From NCBI RefSeq assembly GCF_040529335.1, contig NZ_CP159534.1:8246001-8310000 (forward strand): a stretch of DNA of 64,000 nucleotides, written 5' to 3'. The DNA is from Streptomyces sp. HUAS MG91 (lineage in GTDB: Bacteria > Actinomycetota > Actinomycetes > Streptomycetales > Streptomycetaceae). Of this stretch, positions 44,704-53,290 are shown piece by piece. Numbering within the stretch: the stretch's first letter is position 1; each line of letters begins with the position of its first letter. The notes under the pieces are model-generated. The model saw only the letters and a list, made by a program, of their open reading frames with translations. It did no database searches and had not been told where the DNA came from. The position numbers were made by a program, and so were the translations under genes.

Positions 44704-45282
44704 TCAGCCCTGTCCCCGGACGAGCCCCAGGCGGAGGCTGAGCCGCTGCATGCCGCGCCGCGCATGACTCTTGACCGTGCCCAGCGGCCAGCCGGTGCGC
44801 TCGGCGATCTGCGGCTGGGTCAGATCCTCGTAGAACGCCAGACACAGCACGGTGCGCTGGGGGACCGGCAGCCTCGCCAGCTCCTGGGTCATCACGATCC
44901 GGTCGAGCGCCGACTCCACGGACGCCGTCCGCGCCGAGTACCGGGAGGCCGCGAGGTCCACGAGGGTCGCGCGGCGGGCGCGGGCCGCGAGCGCGTCCGC
45001 GATCCGGCGCCGGGTGATGCCGGTCAGCCAGGCCGCCGCCGAGCCGAGTTCCGGCCGGTAGCCGGAACGCCCGCGCCAGGCGGCGAGAAAGACCTGCTGC
45101 ACCACGTCCTCGGCGTCGCAGGAGTCGCCGAGCGCCCGCCCGGCGAGCCGGTGCACCAACGGCGCCCAGCGCCGGTACACCTCGGCGAGACACGCCGGGT
45201 CACCGGCCGCCATCCCGTCCGCCAGAACGGCCTCCGATGCCGTGCGCAGATCCAGTACGCGCCGCCGCACCGCTGTGCTCAT
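44704..45282 (-). CDS. ECF RNA polymerase sigma factor, LitS-like
   Basis: A 192-residue group IV sigma factor. Region 2 has SCDAEDVVQQVFLAAWRGRS (~58-77) and region 4 has LCLAFYEDLTQPQIAERTGW then PLGTVKSHARRGMQRL. It has no anti-sigma gene next to it; instead it diverges from a B12-binding MerR regulator and lies near a photolyase. That is the LitR/LitS arrangement that drives light-induced genes in Streptomyces. ATG at 45282 follows GGAG by 14 nt, so the start is slightly uncertain. Confidence 0.82.
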   Translation of the reverse strand: MSTAVRRRVLDLRTASEAVLADGMAAGDPACLAEVYRRWAPLVHRLAGRALGDSCDAEDVVQQVFLAAWRGRSGYRPELGSAAAWLTGITRRRIADALAARARRATLVDLAASRYSARTASVESALDRIVMTQELARLPVPQRTVLCLAFYEDLTQPQIAERTGWPLGTVKSHARRGMQRLSLRLGLVRGQG

Positions 45283-45298
45283 CGATGTCTCGTCAACT

Positions 45299-45388
45299 CC
45301 TGGAAACGGTCGTGAACTCACCTTGTGGCGTCCACGAGCGGGCAGGCGGGCAGCACACCCGGCCGTGGCCCGGTCATCCTGGAAACGG
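45299..45388. repeat. Two exact CCTGGAAACGG repeats between LitS and LitR genes
   Basis: CCTGGAAACGG occurs at 45299-45309 and 45378-45388. A version with two extra G bases, CCTGGGGAAACGG, lies at 47797-47809 just before the photolyase start. In the leftward direction each reads CCGTTTCC..AGGA. Shared placement suggests a common regulator or promoter element. Confidence 0.5.
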
Positions 45389-45438
45389 CTTCGCCATCCC
45401 GGCAACTCGCATCGCTTGTGCGTCGTATCGTGAGCCGA

Positions 45439-46440
45439 ATGGACGAGGGGCGAGAGGTACGGCACGCGCAACCGTCGCAGGCGCAAACGCCGGAAGAAGG
45501 GCCCGGCGTCACCACGGGAGCCCTCGCGCGGCGGCTCGGGGTCTCCCCGACGACGCTGCGCAGCTGGGACCGGCGCTACGGACTCGGGCCCGTCCAGCGG
45601 TCCACGGGCCGCCACCGGCGCTGGACGGACGACGACGTCGCGGTCGTCGAGGAGATGTGCCGGCTCACCACCACGGGCCTGCCGCCCGCCGAAGCCGCAC
45701 GCCTGGCCCGCAAACGCCTGATGACGGGCCCCCCGGCGCTGCCCCGGCAGGTCCGGGCCGCCGCCAGGGCGACCGCCCCCGCCTCCCCTGAGCGGCTGAC
45801 CCGGGGCATCGCGCGCGCCGCGACCCGGCTCGACGCCCCCACCGTGCACAGCCTGCTCGCCGACGCCGTGCGGAACCACGGCCTGGTGTCCTCCTGGCAG
45901 GACGTGATGGTGCCGGTGCTGCACCTGGTGGGCCGCAAGTGGGAGGAGGCCGGCGACCGGTACGTGGAGGTCGAGCACCTGCTGTCCTGGCACGTCTCGC
46001 GCGCCCTCCACCAGGCCGTCCCCGTCGCCCCGGTGTCCGCGTTGCCGCCGCTCGTGCTCGCCTGCGTGCCCGCCGAACAGCACGTCCTTCCGCTGGAGGC
46101 GCTGAGCGCCGCCCTGGGTGAACTCGGCGTGCCGCAAAGGATGTTCGGCGCCGCCGTGCCCGTCGAGGCGGTCTCCGCCGCCGTGCGCAGGACCGGGCCG
46201 CGCGTCGTCGTGCTGTGGGCGCAGGCCCGCTCCACGGCGAGCCTGCCGCTGGCCCGGCACCTCGCCGAGACCCACTGGGGCGTGCGCGGCGCCCGCGGCA
46301 AACCCGCCGTGATGCTGTGCGGCCCCGGCTGGGCGGGCCGCGGGGTGCGGGGCGCCCTGTATCCGACGACTCTGCCGGAGGCGCTGCACCAGATCGGGCG
46401 GCTCTACCCGGAGATCAGTCGAGACCCCGCGCCCGCTTGA
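45439..46440 (+). CDS. MerR-type regulator with cobalamin-binding domain, LitR-like
   Basis: A 333-residue photoreceptor-type regulator. The MerR HTH (GALARRLGVSPTTLRSWDRR, ~27-46) is followed by a helical B12-capping domain (SSWQDVMVPVLHLVGRKWEE, then VEVEHLLSWHVSRALHQ) and a Rossmann-like B12 domain with the axial-ligand motif EQHVLPLEAL (E-x-H). In this family adenosylcobalamin keeps the tetramer on DNA in the dark and light releases it. The Trp-to-Glu-His spacing is one residue longer than the Wx9EH of CarH. It overlaps the convergent photolyase by 26 bp. Confidence 0.85.
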   Translation: MDEGREVRHAQPSQAQTPEEGPGVTTGALARRLGVSPTTLRSWDRRYGLGPVQRSTGRHRRWTDDDVAVVEEMCRLTTTGLPPAEAARLARKRLMTGPPALPRQVRAAARATAPASPERLTRGIARAATRLDAPTVHSLLADAVRNHGLVSSWQDVMVPVLHLVGRKWEEAGDRYVEVEHLLSWHVSRALHQAVPVAPVSALPPLVLACVPAEQHVLPLEALSAALGELGVPQRMFGAAVPVEAVSAAVRRTGPRVVVLWAQARSTASLPLARHLAETHWGVRGARGKPAVMLCGPGWAGRGVRGALYPTTLPEALHQIGRLYPEISRDPAPA

Positions 46441-47788
46441 ACCGCGCGAGACCGTCCGACAGCTCGACGATCGGATCCGGATAGTCGTACGCGGCCCGCT
46501 CCAGACCCCGCAGCTTCCACGGCCGGTGCACCGCGGCGCCCTCCAGACCGGCCAGTTCCGGCACCCACCGCCGCACGTAGGTGCCGTCCGGGTCGTAACG
46601 CTCGGCCTGTGCCAGCGGATTGAGCACCCGGTTCGGCCGGCTGTCCGTGCCGGTGCCCGCCATCCACTGCCAGTTCAGCTGGTTGTTCGCCACGTCCCCG
46701 TCCACCAGCAGGTCGAGGAAGTGCCGGGCGCCCACCCGCCAGTCGACGTACAGCGTCTTGACCAGGAAGCTCGACGCGATCAGCCGGCCCCGGTTGTGCA
46801 TCCAGCCCTCGTGCCGCAGCTGCCGCATCGCCGCGTCCACCACCGGATAGCCCGTACGGCCCTCCTGCCACGCCTCGATGTCCTCGCGGGCCGAGCGTGC
46901 GGTGCGCCAGCGGTCGCCCTGGGTGCGGTAGTCGTCGTGCGCCGCGGCCGGGCGCGCGGCGAGGACCTGGTGGTGGAAGTCCCGCCAGGCGAGCTGCCGC
47001 ACGAACGCCTCCGCGCCCGGACCGCCCGCCGCGCGCGAGCGCTGCGCCGCCTCCACCGGACCGATCGTGCCGAAGTGCAGATGCGGGGAGAGCTTCGAGG
47101 TGGCGTCGCCCGGCAGATCGTCGTGGCGGTCCTCGTACGCGGAGATCCCCGACCGCAGCCACGCCGTGAGCCGCTTCCGGCCCGCCTCCTCGCCGCCCTC
47201 CGCGAGCCCCGGGGACACCCCCGGCACCTTGTCCCGCTGCGGCAACGGTGCCGAGCCGACGCCCTCGGGCACCGTGATCGCGCGCGGCGCCCGCACCACG
47301 GAACGCACCGGCTGCTGGTCCCAGTGCCGGTGGTACGGGGTGAACACGGCGAAGTGGTCCTTGCCCGCGGGCGCCACCTCCCCGGGCGGCACACAGGTCA
47401 CCACCGCGTCATGGACGACCACCTCGCAGCCCAGACCCCGCAGCGCGGCCCGCAGCCCGTCCTCGCGCCGCCGCGCGTACCGGCTCACCCCGCCCGCGAG
47501 GTGCACCGCGCACGCGTCGGTCTCCGACACCACCTTCGCCACCTCGTCCGTGACGTCGCCGTCGCGCAGGATCAGCCGCCCGCCGCGCTCGCGCAGCCCC
47601 GCGTCCAGGTCCCGCAGGCAGTCCGCGAGGAACGCCTCCCGGTTCGGCACGGTGAAGGACGCCGCGTCGATCCCGCTGTCCCGGACGAACAGCGGCACCA
47701 CCGCGTCGGATGCGTCGAGGGCGGCCCGCAGCGGCGGGTGGTCGTGCACCCGCAGGTCGGAGGTGAACAGGACGACACGGACGCGCAC
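46415..47788 (-). CDS. phr: Deoxyribodipyrimidine photolyase (class I)
   Basis: A 457-residue flavoprotein that splits UV-induced pyrimidine dimers using light. The N-terminal antenna domain begins VRVRVVLFTSDLRVHDHPPL. The FAD domain has LSPHLHFGTIGPVEAAQ, WMHNRGRLIASSFLVKTLY and NNQLNWQWMAGTGTDSRPNR, the FAD-clamping and DNA-contact motifs. GTG at 47788 has CAGGAG 6 nt upstream. It lies beside LitR and LitS homologues, consistent with light induction. Confidence 0.92.
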   Translation of the reverse strand: MRVRVVLFTSDLRVHDHPPLRAALDASDAVVPLFVRDSGIDAASFTVPNREAFLADCLRDLDAGLRERGGRLILRDGDVTDEVAKVVSETDACAVHLAGGVSRYARRREDGLRAALRGLGCEVVVHDAVVTCVPPGEVAPAGKDHFAVFTPYHRHWDQQPVRSVVRAPRAITVPEGVGSAPLPQRDKVPGVSPGLAEGGEEAGRKRLTAWLRSGISAYEDRHDDLPGDATSKLSPHLHFGTIGPVEAAQRSRAAGGPGAEAFVRQLAWRDFHHQVLAARPAAAHDDYRTQGDRWRTARSAREDIEAWQEGRTGYPVVDAAMRQLRHEGWMHNRGRLIASSFLVKTLYVDWRVGARHFLDLLVDGDVANNQLNWQWMAGTGTDSRPNRVLNPLAQAERYDPDGTYVRRWVPELAGLEGAAVHRPWKLRGLERAAYDYPDPIVELSDGLARFKRARGLD

Positions 47789-48003
47789 GGACGACTCCTG
47801 GGGAAACGGTGGACATTCGCCTTCGTGAGCCCTTCCCCCGGCGGCCGGGCCCCGGATGCAGCGCTCGGCCGAACGGGTTCCTGTCCCGCGCCCACGAGCC
47901 GTGCATGTACGCAACAGGTGCGGGCAGGCGAAGAACAGGGACGGCGGAGCGCCACAGGGCGTGGGCGTTCCGTGAGAGTGCGACGGGTGGAGGTGCCGGA
48001 AAG

Positions 48004-48174
48004 ATGCGAACAGAGGTGTTGCGACGGTTTTCCGCGGGAGCGCCGCGAGGGTCCTGGCCGGCCGAGGAGTACGCGGCGCGACTGCGTGCCCAGGGCCGCG
48101 CGGCGCGCGTGGTGATGGACCTGGAGACGGACGCGTTCCTCGTGGTGGCCGGGGACGCGGAGCACTCCGGCTGA
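48004..48174 (+). CDS. Small conserved-looking protein, 56 residues
   Basis: A short soluble protein: LRRFSAGAPRGSWPAEEYAA then RAARVVMDLETDAFLVV. It looks like a compact alpha/beta peptide found as a stand-alone gene in streptomycetes, but I cannot assign a function. ATG at 48004 has GGAAAG nearby and a GGAGG 15 nt upstream. Two terminators follow directly, which supports a real transcript. Confidence 0.55.
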   Translation: MRTEVLRRFSAGAPRGSWPAEEYAARLRAQGRAARVVMDLETDAFLVVAGDAEHSG

Positions 48175-48179
48175 ACAGG

Positions 48180-48209
48180 GGAGCGGCCCGCGCACGCGCG
48201 GGCCGCTCC
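48180..48209. terminator. Terminator hairpin after the small gene
   Basis: GAGCGGCCCGCG (48181-48192) pairs perfectly with CGCGGGCCGCTC (48197-48208) across a CACG loop; one further pair extends it. Confidence 0.75.
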
Positions 48210-48222
48210 ACCCTGTACCGAG

Positions 48223-48248
48223 CCCCCGGCCCCGTGGCCGGGGGTTTT
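48223..48248 (+). terminator. Intrinsic terminator with T-run
   Basis: CCCCCGGCC (48223-48231), CCGT loop, GGCCGGGGG (48236-48244), then TTTT. This second hairpin backs up the first and separates the convergent genes. Confidence 0.8.
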
Positions 48249-50224
48249 CAGCGCCCTGCGGCGCCCACCTCCGAGAGCCGCTCCCCGCCGGCCTCCCCGG
48301 ACAGACGCGCCGTGACCCGGACCGTGCCGTTCTCGGGCGCCCGGACCGCCATCGTGCGGCCGGCGGCGGCGGTGTCGACCGCCCCGCTCGCCGAGATCCC
48401 GACGACCGCACGGCTGCCCGCCGCGACCAGGTACCAGTGGTCCTTCGGCGACTTCCAGCGCGTCGACGCCACCACGTGCTGCCCGAACCGGCTGCACGCC
48501 GCCGTGTTCCGCGCCTGCCCCACCAGCTCGGCGGGCGCGGTCAGCGACGACGTGGGCGTCCGCAGCAGCAGCGCCACATCGCCCGGTCCGCGCCAGGTCG
48601 TGGCGCGCGCGCACATCCACACCGCGTGGCCGCCGCCCTCCGGCAGCTCCTGCTCGGCGAAGTCCCAGGCGTTGACGGCGCGCACGGCGCCGCCCTCCCA
48701 CGAGCCGAGCCGGCACGCGCTGCGCGCCCACGCCAGCAGTGCCTGACTGCTCGTCGCCTCACGGGGCTGCCGCGCCGGGGGAGTGCCGTGGCCCGGCAGC
48801 GGCGTGTACGTGAGGTGCACGGGCGAGAGCCCGCCGAGATCCGCGACCACGAACGCGTGGTGCTCCACGATCCGCGACGAGGACCGCAGTTGGAGCACCG
48901 GACGCCGCGCGCAGTCGGCCGCCGCGACCACCGGGACCGCGTCGGTCACACCGTCGCCCGACACGTGCAGCGGCCGCGCCGGACTGTCGGGCCGCAACAG
49001 GTCCCGGGTGGTCGACTCGGCGACCCACGGGGCGGTCAGATAGCGGGCCGAGCCCTTCGACCGGGCCAGCACGACGACGGCGGCCGTGGTGACGTCCGCG
49101 TCGTCCGCGCGGGAGAGGGCGAGCGCCGCCGGGGAGTCGCCGTCGGCGTCGGTGTACCGGGCCAGCCGCTCGCCGTCGCTGAACAGGACCACGCCCCGGC
49201 CGCCGACATCGCCCGCGTACAACAGCTGCGGACTGCGCGGTGGCGCGTCGGTCGGCGTGCCGGGCGTCGCCGTCACCCGTACGTCCGTCGTGGGCGCCGC
49301 CCAGGTGCCCAGCGCGCGGGACAGCAGGTCCTTGTCGTCCGTGCGGCCCCCGCGGGCCGGCCACGCCGTGAAGTCGACGCGGGAGGTGTCCGCCCACTGC
49401 TGCGCGTCGGCCCGCACCAGACGGTCGGCGGAGAGATAGCGGGGCGTGGCCGCGCGGGCCGATGCCGTCGACCGCCCGGAGCCGTCGGTGGTCTGCGGCA
49501 CGATGACCGCGGCCAGGGCCACAGCGGCGGCCGCGCCGGTGAGCCACACGGCCCGCCTGCGCCGGCCGCGGCGCACCAGATCGGTGGGCCGGCTCTGGAC
49601 CGAGCAGGCGTCGAACTCCTGGGAGCGCAGCAGGGCTTCGGCGGCGGCGCCCGCTGCCGCGTCCAGATCCGCTGCCGCCCGGACGCTCGCCGCGGCGTCG
49701 CGCACACCGGCCGCCTCCAGCAGCGCGGCGGTCCGCCGGTCCGGCAGACCGTCGACGCGGCGCAGCACGAACGCGGCACGCGTCGGGGCAGGCGCGTCGG
49801 CGAGCGCCTGCCCCAGTGCGATCTCCTCCGCGCCGCCCGCGTGCGGGAACAGCCGCAGCCCCCACACCACGGGCAGCCTCGGCACGAGGGTCCGGGGCGG
49901 CGGCAGCGCGCCGGGCCAGCCGGCGGGGCGGTGGGCGGCGGACAGGGCCGCGCGCAGCACCCGTACCCGCAGCGCGTCACCGGTGACGGCGTCGCCGTCC
50001 TGCGGACCGCGCGGACGGGGCACGAGCGTGCCGCGCGCCCCGGGCAGCGCCCGTTGCGCGGCTCCGTGGGCCAGCAGCACCCGCCGGTGTCGGGAGAGGG
50101 CGGCGGGAAGAGTCAGGTACGCCAGCCGCACCAGCGCCGTGTACTGCGCCACGAGTGCGGCCTCGGCGTGATCCTTGGCTATCCTGGTGCGCTTGATCGG
50201 ACGGCCGGTTCGAAGAACGGACAT
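48248..50224 (-). CDS. Large membrane-anchored protein with a degenerate sigma-like N-terminus
   Basis: A 658-residue protein. Residues ~1-200 resemble a decayed ECF sigma factor (AEAALVAQYTALVRLAYLTL and ALADAPAPTRAAFVLRRVDG with LPDRRTAALLEAAGV). A single transmembrane segment follows (AVWLTGAAAAVALAAVIVPQ, ~245-265) and then ~390 extracytoplasmic residues of unknown fold. The topology places a DNA- or sigma-like part inside and a sensor-like part outside. ATG at 50224 borders a 24-bp inverted repeat shared with the divergent anti-sigma gene. I do not recognise a named family. Confidence 0.7.
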   Translation of the reverse strand: MSVLRTGRPIKRTRIAKDHAEAALVAQYTALVRLAYLTLPAALSRHRRVLLAHGAAQRALPGARGTLVPRPRGPQDGDAVTGDALRVRVLRAALSAAHRPAGWPGALPPPRTLVPRLPVVWGLRLFPHAGGAEEIALGQALADAPAPTRAAFVLRRVDGLPDRRTAALLEAAGVRDAAASVRAAADLDAAAGAAAEALLRSQEFDACSVQSRPTDLVRRGRRRRAVWLTGAAAAVALAAVIVPQTTDGSGRSTASARAATPRYLSADRLVRADAQQWADTSRVDFTAWPARGGRTDDKDLLSRALGTWAAPTTDVRVTATPGTPTDAPPRSPQLLYAGDVGGRGVVLFSDGERLARYTDADGDSPAALALSRADDADVTTAAVVVLARSKGSARYLTAPWVAESTTRDLLRPDSPARPLHVSGDGVTDAVPVVAAADCARRPVLQLRSSSRIVEHHAFVVADLGGLSPVHLTYTPLPGHGTPPARQPREATSSQALLAWARSACRLGSWEGGAVRAVNAWDFAEQELPEGGGHAVWMCARATTWRGPGDVALLLRTPTSSLTAPAELVGQARNTAACSRFGQHVVASTRWKSPKDHWYLVAAGSRAVVGISASGAVDTAAAGRTMAVRAPENGTVRVTARLSGEAGGERLSEVGAAGR

Positions 50225-50238
50225 GATCGGACCTTTCG

Positions 50239-50299
50239 GGTCGTTTGACGGTCGTCGACACGTCGGACCACGAGTCGTGTCGACGACCGTCAAACGACC
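50239..50299. repeat. Perfect 24-bp inverted repeat in a divergent promoter
   Basis: Arms 50239-50262 (begins GGTCGTTTGACGG) and 50276-50299 are exact reverse complements, 13 bp apart. Each arm contains TTTGAC, so both strands present the same promoter-like -35 sequence. The repeat lies between the 48248-50224 gene and the anti-sigma gene. Confidence 0.8.
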
Positions 50300-50411
50300 G
50301 GAACCCGATGCGGTCACTCGGCCGGCCGATCAGGACTGCCACGCCGGAGTCGGGGTAGCAGCATGGCTGCGGGGCCCTTGCCACACGGGCCGGCCGGCGA
50401 GAGAGACATGG

Positions 50412-50870
50412 ATGAGCGAGTACACCGAGTGCATGGGCGGAGAAGTGATCCGATCGGGCTTCGAGGCGTCGGTCGAGCCGCTGCGGCAGGTGACGCACTA
50501 CACCGGTGAACCGGGTTGCATAGCCGACGCGCGCGCCTTCACCGGCGCGTTCCTGACCCGGCTGCGCCAGGAGTGGTGCGTGGGTCTCGAGGCGCACGTG
50601 ACCGGTGACGTGATGCTCATCGTGAGCGAACTGGTCACGAACGCGGACCGGCACAGCGCGGGCCCCTACGTCCTGGAGCTGGAGGGCACGGCACGGCACA
50701 TCGCCGTCACCGTCTACGACAGCAGCGCGGCCGTGCCCCTGCGCTATCCCAAGGACCCGGGGCGCATCGGGGGGCACGGCCTGGAGATCGTGGACGCGCT
50801 CGCCGAGGTCACCGTGGAACGGGTGCCCGTCGGCAAGCGCGTACGGGCGGTGCTGTCACTGCCCTCCTGA
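50412..50870 (+). CDS. RsbW-like anti-sigma factor / ATP-binding kinase
   Basis: A 152-residue GHKL-fold protein. The N-box is SELVTNADRHS (Glu and Asn for ATP-Mg, ~72-82) and the glycine box is GRIGGHGLEIVDALAEV (~117-133), with VYDSSAAVP between them. Such proteins bind SigB/F-type factors or phosphorylate anti-anti-sigma factors; streptomycetes carry dozens. It is convergent with a SigF-like gene 9 bp away, so it may control that sigma factor. ATG at 50412 overlaps an out-of-frame ATG. Confidence 0.85.
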   Translation: MSEYTECMGGEVIRSGFEASVEPLRQVTHYTGEPGCIADARAFTGAFLTRLRQEWCVGLEAHVTGDVMLIVSELVTNADRHSAGPYVLELEGTARHIAVTVYDSSAAVPLRYPKDPGRIGGHGLEIVDALAEVTVERVPVGKRVRAVLSLPS

Positions 50871-50879
50871 GGTCCCGCC

Positions 50880-51818
50880 TCAGACGGCGTCCGCCTCGGC
50901 GAGCATCCCGGTCCGCAGCCGCGCGATCAGCTGCTTGATCAGGCGGGACACATGCATCTGCGAGTACCCGAGCCGCTCCCCGATCTCCGCCTGGGTCAGC
51001 TCCTCGACGAACCGCAGATGGAGCAGCTGCCGGTCCCGGGAGGGAAGCCTGGCCACCAGCGGGGCGAGCGCCTGGAAGTCCTCGACGAGCTCCATCGCCC
51101 CGTCCTCGACGCCGATGAAGTCGGCGAGCACCGACTCGCCGTCCTGTCCGCCGTCGCCGCCGGTCAGCGCCGCGTCCAGGGACGCCGACGTATACCCGTT
51201 CGACGCCAGCTGGGCCTCGACGACCTGGGCCTCCGAGATGTCCATCAGCGTGGCCAGTTCGGCGGTGCTGGGCTCCCGGTCCAGACGGCTGCACAGCTCG
51301 TCGCGGGCCTTGGCCAGTTCGAGCCGCATCTCCTGGAGCCGGCGCGGCACGTGCACGGCCCAGGTCGTGTCCCGGAAGAAACGCTTGATCTCACCTGTGA
51401 TGTAGGGCAGCACGAACGAGGTGAACTCGACCTCGCGCGAGATCTCGAACCGGTCGATCGCCTTGATCAGGCCGATCGTGCCGACCTGGACGATGTCCTC
51501 GAAGTCGCCCGTGGAGTCCCCGCGGTGCCGGAAGCGGCCGGCCGCGAAGCGGACCAGCGACATGTTCATCTCGATCAGCGTGTTGCGCGTGTACTGGTAC
51601 TCCGGAGTCCCCTCCTCCAGCTCCGCCAGTCGCCGGAAGAAGTGGCGCGACAGCTCCCGCGCGTCCCGCGGCGCCACCCGGCCGGGGTCGGAGATGTCGT
51701 ACGCGGATGCCTCACCAACCGTGGTCCGGGTCCTGTGCGCAGTGACGTCCGTCCCGCTCATGGTGGAATCCACCGTCCCTCCCGCGCCGTGAGCCGACGC
51801 AACACCCTGTTCCATCAT
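50880..51818 (-). CDS. SigB/SigF-subfamily RNA polymerase sigma factor
   Basis: A 312-residue group III sigma factor. Region 2 has DFEDIVQVGTIGLIKAIDRF (~107-126) and FTSFVLPYITGEIKRFFRDT, region 3 has PSTAELATLMDISEAQVVEA, and region 4 has ELTQAEIGERLGYSQMHVSR (~270). The ~50-residue N-terminal extension is common in streptomycete paralogues of SigB, F and G that act in stress and sporulation. ATG at 51818 or an internal ATG near 51761 may be the true start; the latter would leave a longer promoter. Confidence 0.9.
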   Translation of the reverse strand: MMEQGVASAHGAGGTVDSTMSGTDVTAHRTRTTVGEASAYDISDPGRVAPRDARELSRHFFRRLAELEEGTPEYQYTRNTLIEMNMSLVRFAAGRFRHRGDSTGDFEDIVQVGTIGLIKAIDRFEISREVEFTSFVLPYITGEIKRFFRDTTWAVHVPRRLQEMRLELAKARDELCSRLDREPSTAELATLMDISEAQVVEAQLASNGYTSASLDAALTGGDGGQDGESVLADFIGVEDGAMELVEDFQALAPLVARLPSRDRQLLHLRFVEELTQAEIGERLGYSQMHVSRLIKQLIARLRTGMLAEADAV

Positions 51819-51877
51819 GGTGTTCGGCAGTTACCCGCGAACTCGCCGGTCATGCACATTTGCTCAGGAGGTACGCC

Positions 51878-53290
51878 ATCAACACGGCAGACACAGCAGG
51901 GACGGTGCGCGAACTCGCCGCCGCGCTCCCGGACAGCACCCTCGTCACGGACGCGGACGTCCTCGCGTCCCTCGGCCACGACGACGCCGAGTGGGCGCCC
52001 GTGGGCAGGCCCCTGGCCGCGGTGCGCGCCACCTCGGCCGACGAGGTCCAGGCCGTCGTCCGGGAGTGCGCGGCCCGGCGGATACCCGTCGTCACCCGGG
52101 GCGCGGGCACCGGTCTCTCGGGCGGCGCCAACGCCGTCGACGGCTGCCTCGTCCTCGACGTGTCGCGGATGAACCGCATCCTGGAGATCGACACCGAGAA
52201 CCTGATCGCCGTCGTCCAGCCCGGAGTCGTCAACAACGACCTGAAGGCCGCCGTCGCCGAGCACGGCCTGTGGTACCCGCCGGACCCGGCCAGCGCCCCC
52301 TGGTCCACGATCGGCGGGAACGTCTCGACGAACGCGGGCGGCCTGTGCTGTCTCAAGTACGGCGTCACCCGGGACTACGTCCTCGGGATGGAGGTCGTCA
52401 TGGGCGGCCCCGCGGGCGAGTACGGCTCCCGCGTCCGGCTCGGCCGGCGCACCACCAAGGGCGTCGCCGGGTACGACCTGACGAGCCTGTTCGTCGGCTC
52501 CGAGGGCACCTTCGGGGTCGTCACCGAGATCACGCTGAAGCTGCGGCCAGCCCCGGTGGCGGAGCCCCGCACGGTCGTCGGCGCCTTCGACAGCCTGGTC
52601 GCCGCGGGCGCCGCGGTCGCCCTGGTCACGAGCCGCGGCCTGGCCCCGGCCGCCCTCGAACTCCTGGACCGGGCCTGCATGCAGGCGGTGGAGGACTGGA
52701 AGCACCTCGGCATCGAACCCGGCGCCGAGGCCATGCTGCTCGCCCGGATCGACGCCCCCGGCGACGCGGGCGCGGCCGAGGCGGACGCCATGGCCGCCGC
52801 GTTCCGGGAGGCCGGAGCCCTGTGGGCCGAGCAGTCCACCGACGCCGTCGAGGCCGAGGCCCTGTTCGACGTACGCCGCCTCGCCTATCCGGCGCTGGAA
52901 CGGCTCGGCCCGGTCCTCACCGAGGACCTGTGCGTGCCCCGCTCCGCCGTGCCCGAGATGCTCGCCACCATCGAGAAGATCGGGCACCGGCACGGCGTGC
53001 GCATCGCCACCATCGCGCACGCGGGCGACGGCAACCTCCACCCGCTGCTGATCACCGAGCCCGGCGACGAGGCGGCCCGCGTCGCCGCGCAGGCCGCCTT
53101 CGAGGAACTGCTCCAGGCCGCGATCGCCGCGGGCGGCACGGTCACCGGCGAGCACGGCGTGGGGCTGCTCAAGCGCGCCGGGATGCGCGACGAACTCGGC
53201 CCGTCGGTGCTCTCGTTGCAGCGCGCGGTGAAGCGGACGCTCGACCCGCTGGACCTGTTCAACCCGGGGAAGGTCGTCGGCGAGGACTGA
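51878..53290 (+). CDS. FAD-binding oxidase, GlcD/D-lactate dehydrogenase type, with probable ATC start
   Basis: A ~470-residue oxidase that reduces FAD with a 2-hydroxyacid such as glycolate or D-lactate. The PCMH FAD domain has VVTRGAGTGLSGGANAVDGC, DPASAPWSTIGGNVSTNAGG and VGSEGTFGVVTEITLKL. The C-terminal FAD-oxidase domain has TIAHAGDGNLHPLLI and TGEHGVGLLKR, ending LFNPGKVV. AGGAGG at 51866-51871 sits 6 nt before ATC at 51878. No ATG is in frame; TTG at 51860 has no ribosome site and GTG at 51905 a weak one. Confidence 0.88.
   Translation: MNTADTAGTVRELAAALPDSTLVTDADVLASLGHDDAEWAPVGRPLAAVRATSADEVQAVVRECAARRIPVVTRGAGTGLSGGANAVDGCLVLDVSRMNRILEIDTENLIAVVQPGVVNNDLKAAVAEHGLWYPPDPASAPWSTIGGNVSTNAGGLCCLKYGVTRDYVLGMEVVMGGPAGEYGSRVRLGRRTTKGVAGYDLTSLFVGSEGTFGVVTEITLKLRPAPVAEPRTVVGAFDSLVAAGAAVALVTSRGLAPAALELLDRACMQAVEDWKHLGIEPGAEAMLLARIDAPGDAGAAEADAMAAAFREAGALWAEQSTDAVEAEALFDVRRLAYPALERLGPVLTEDLCVPRSAVPEMLATIEKIGHRHGVRIATIAHAGDGNLHPLLITEPGDEAARVAAQAAFEELLQAAIAAGGTVTGEHGVGLLKRAGMRDELGPSVLSLQRAVKRTLDPLDLFNPGKVVGED

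Noticed and set aside
48004..48174. Extended start at 47809 for the small protein gene
   Set aside because: The added N-terminus would be Arg/Pro-rich and antisense to the photolyase promoter; ATG at 48004 is more natural.
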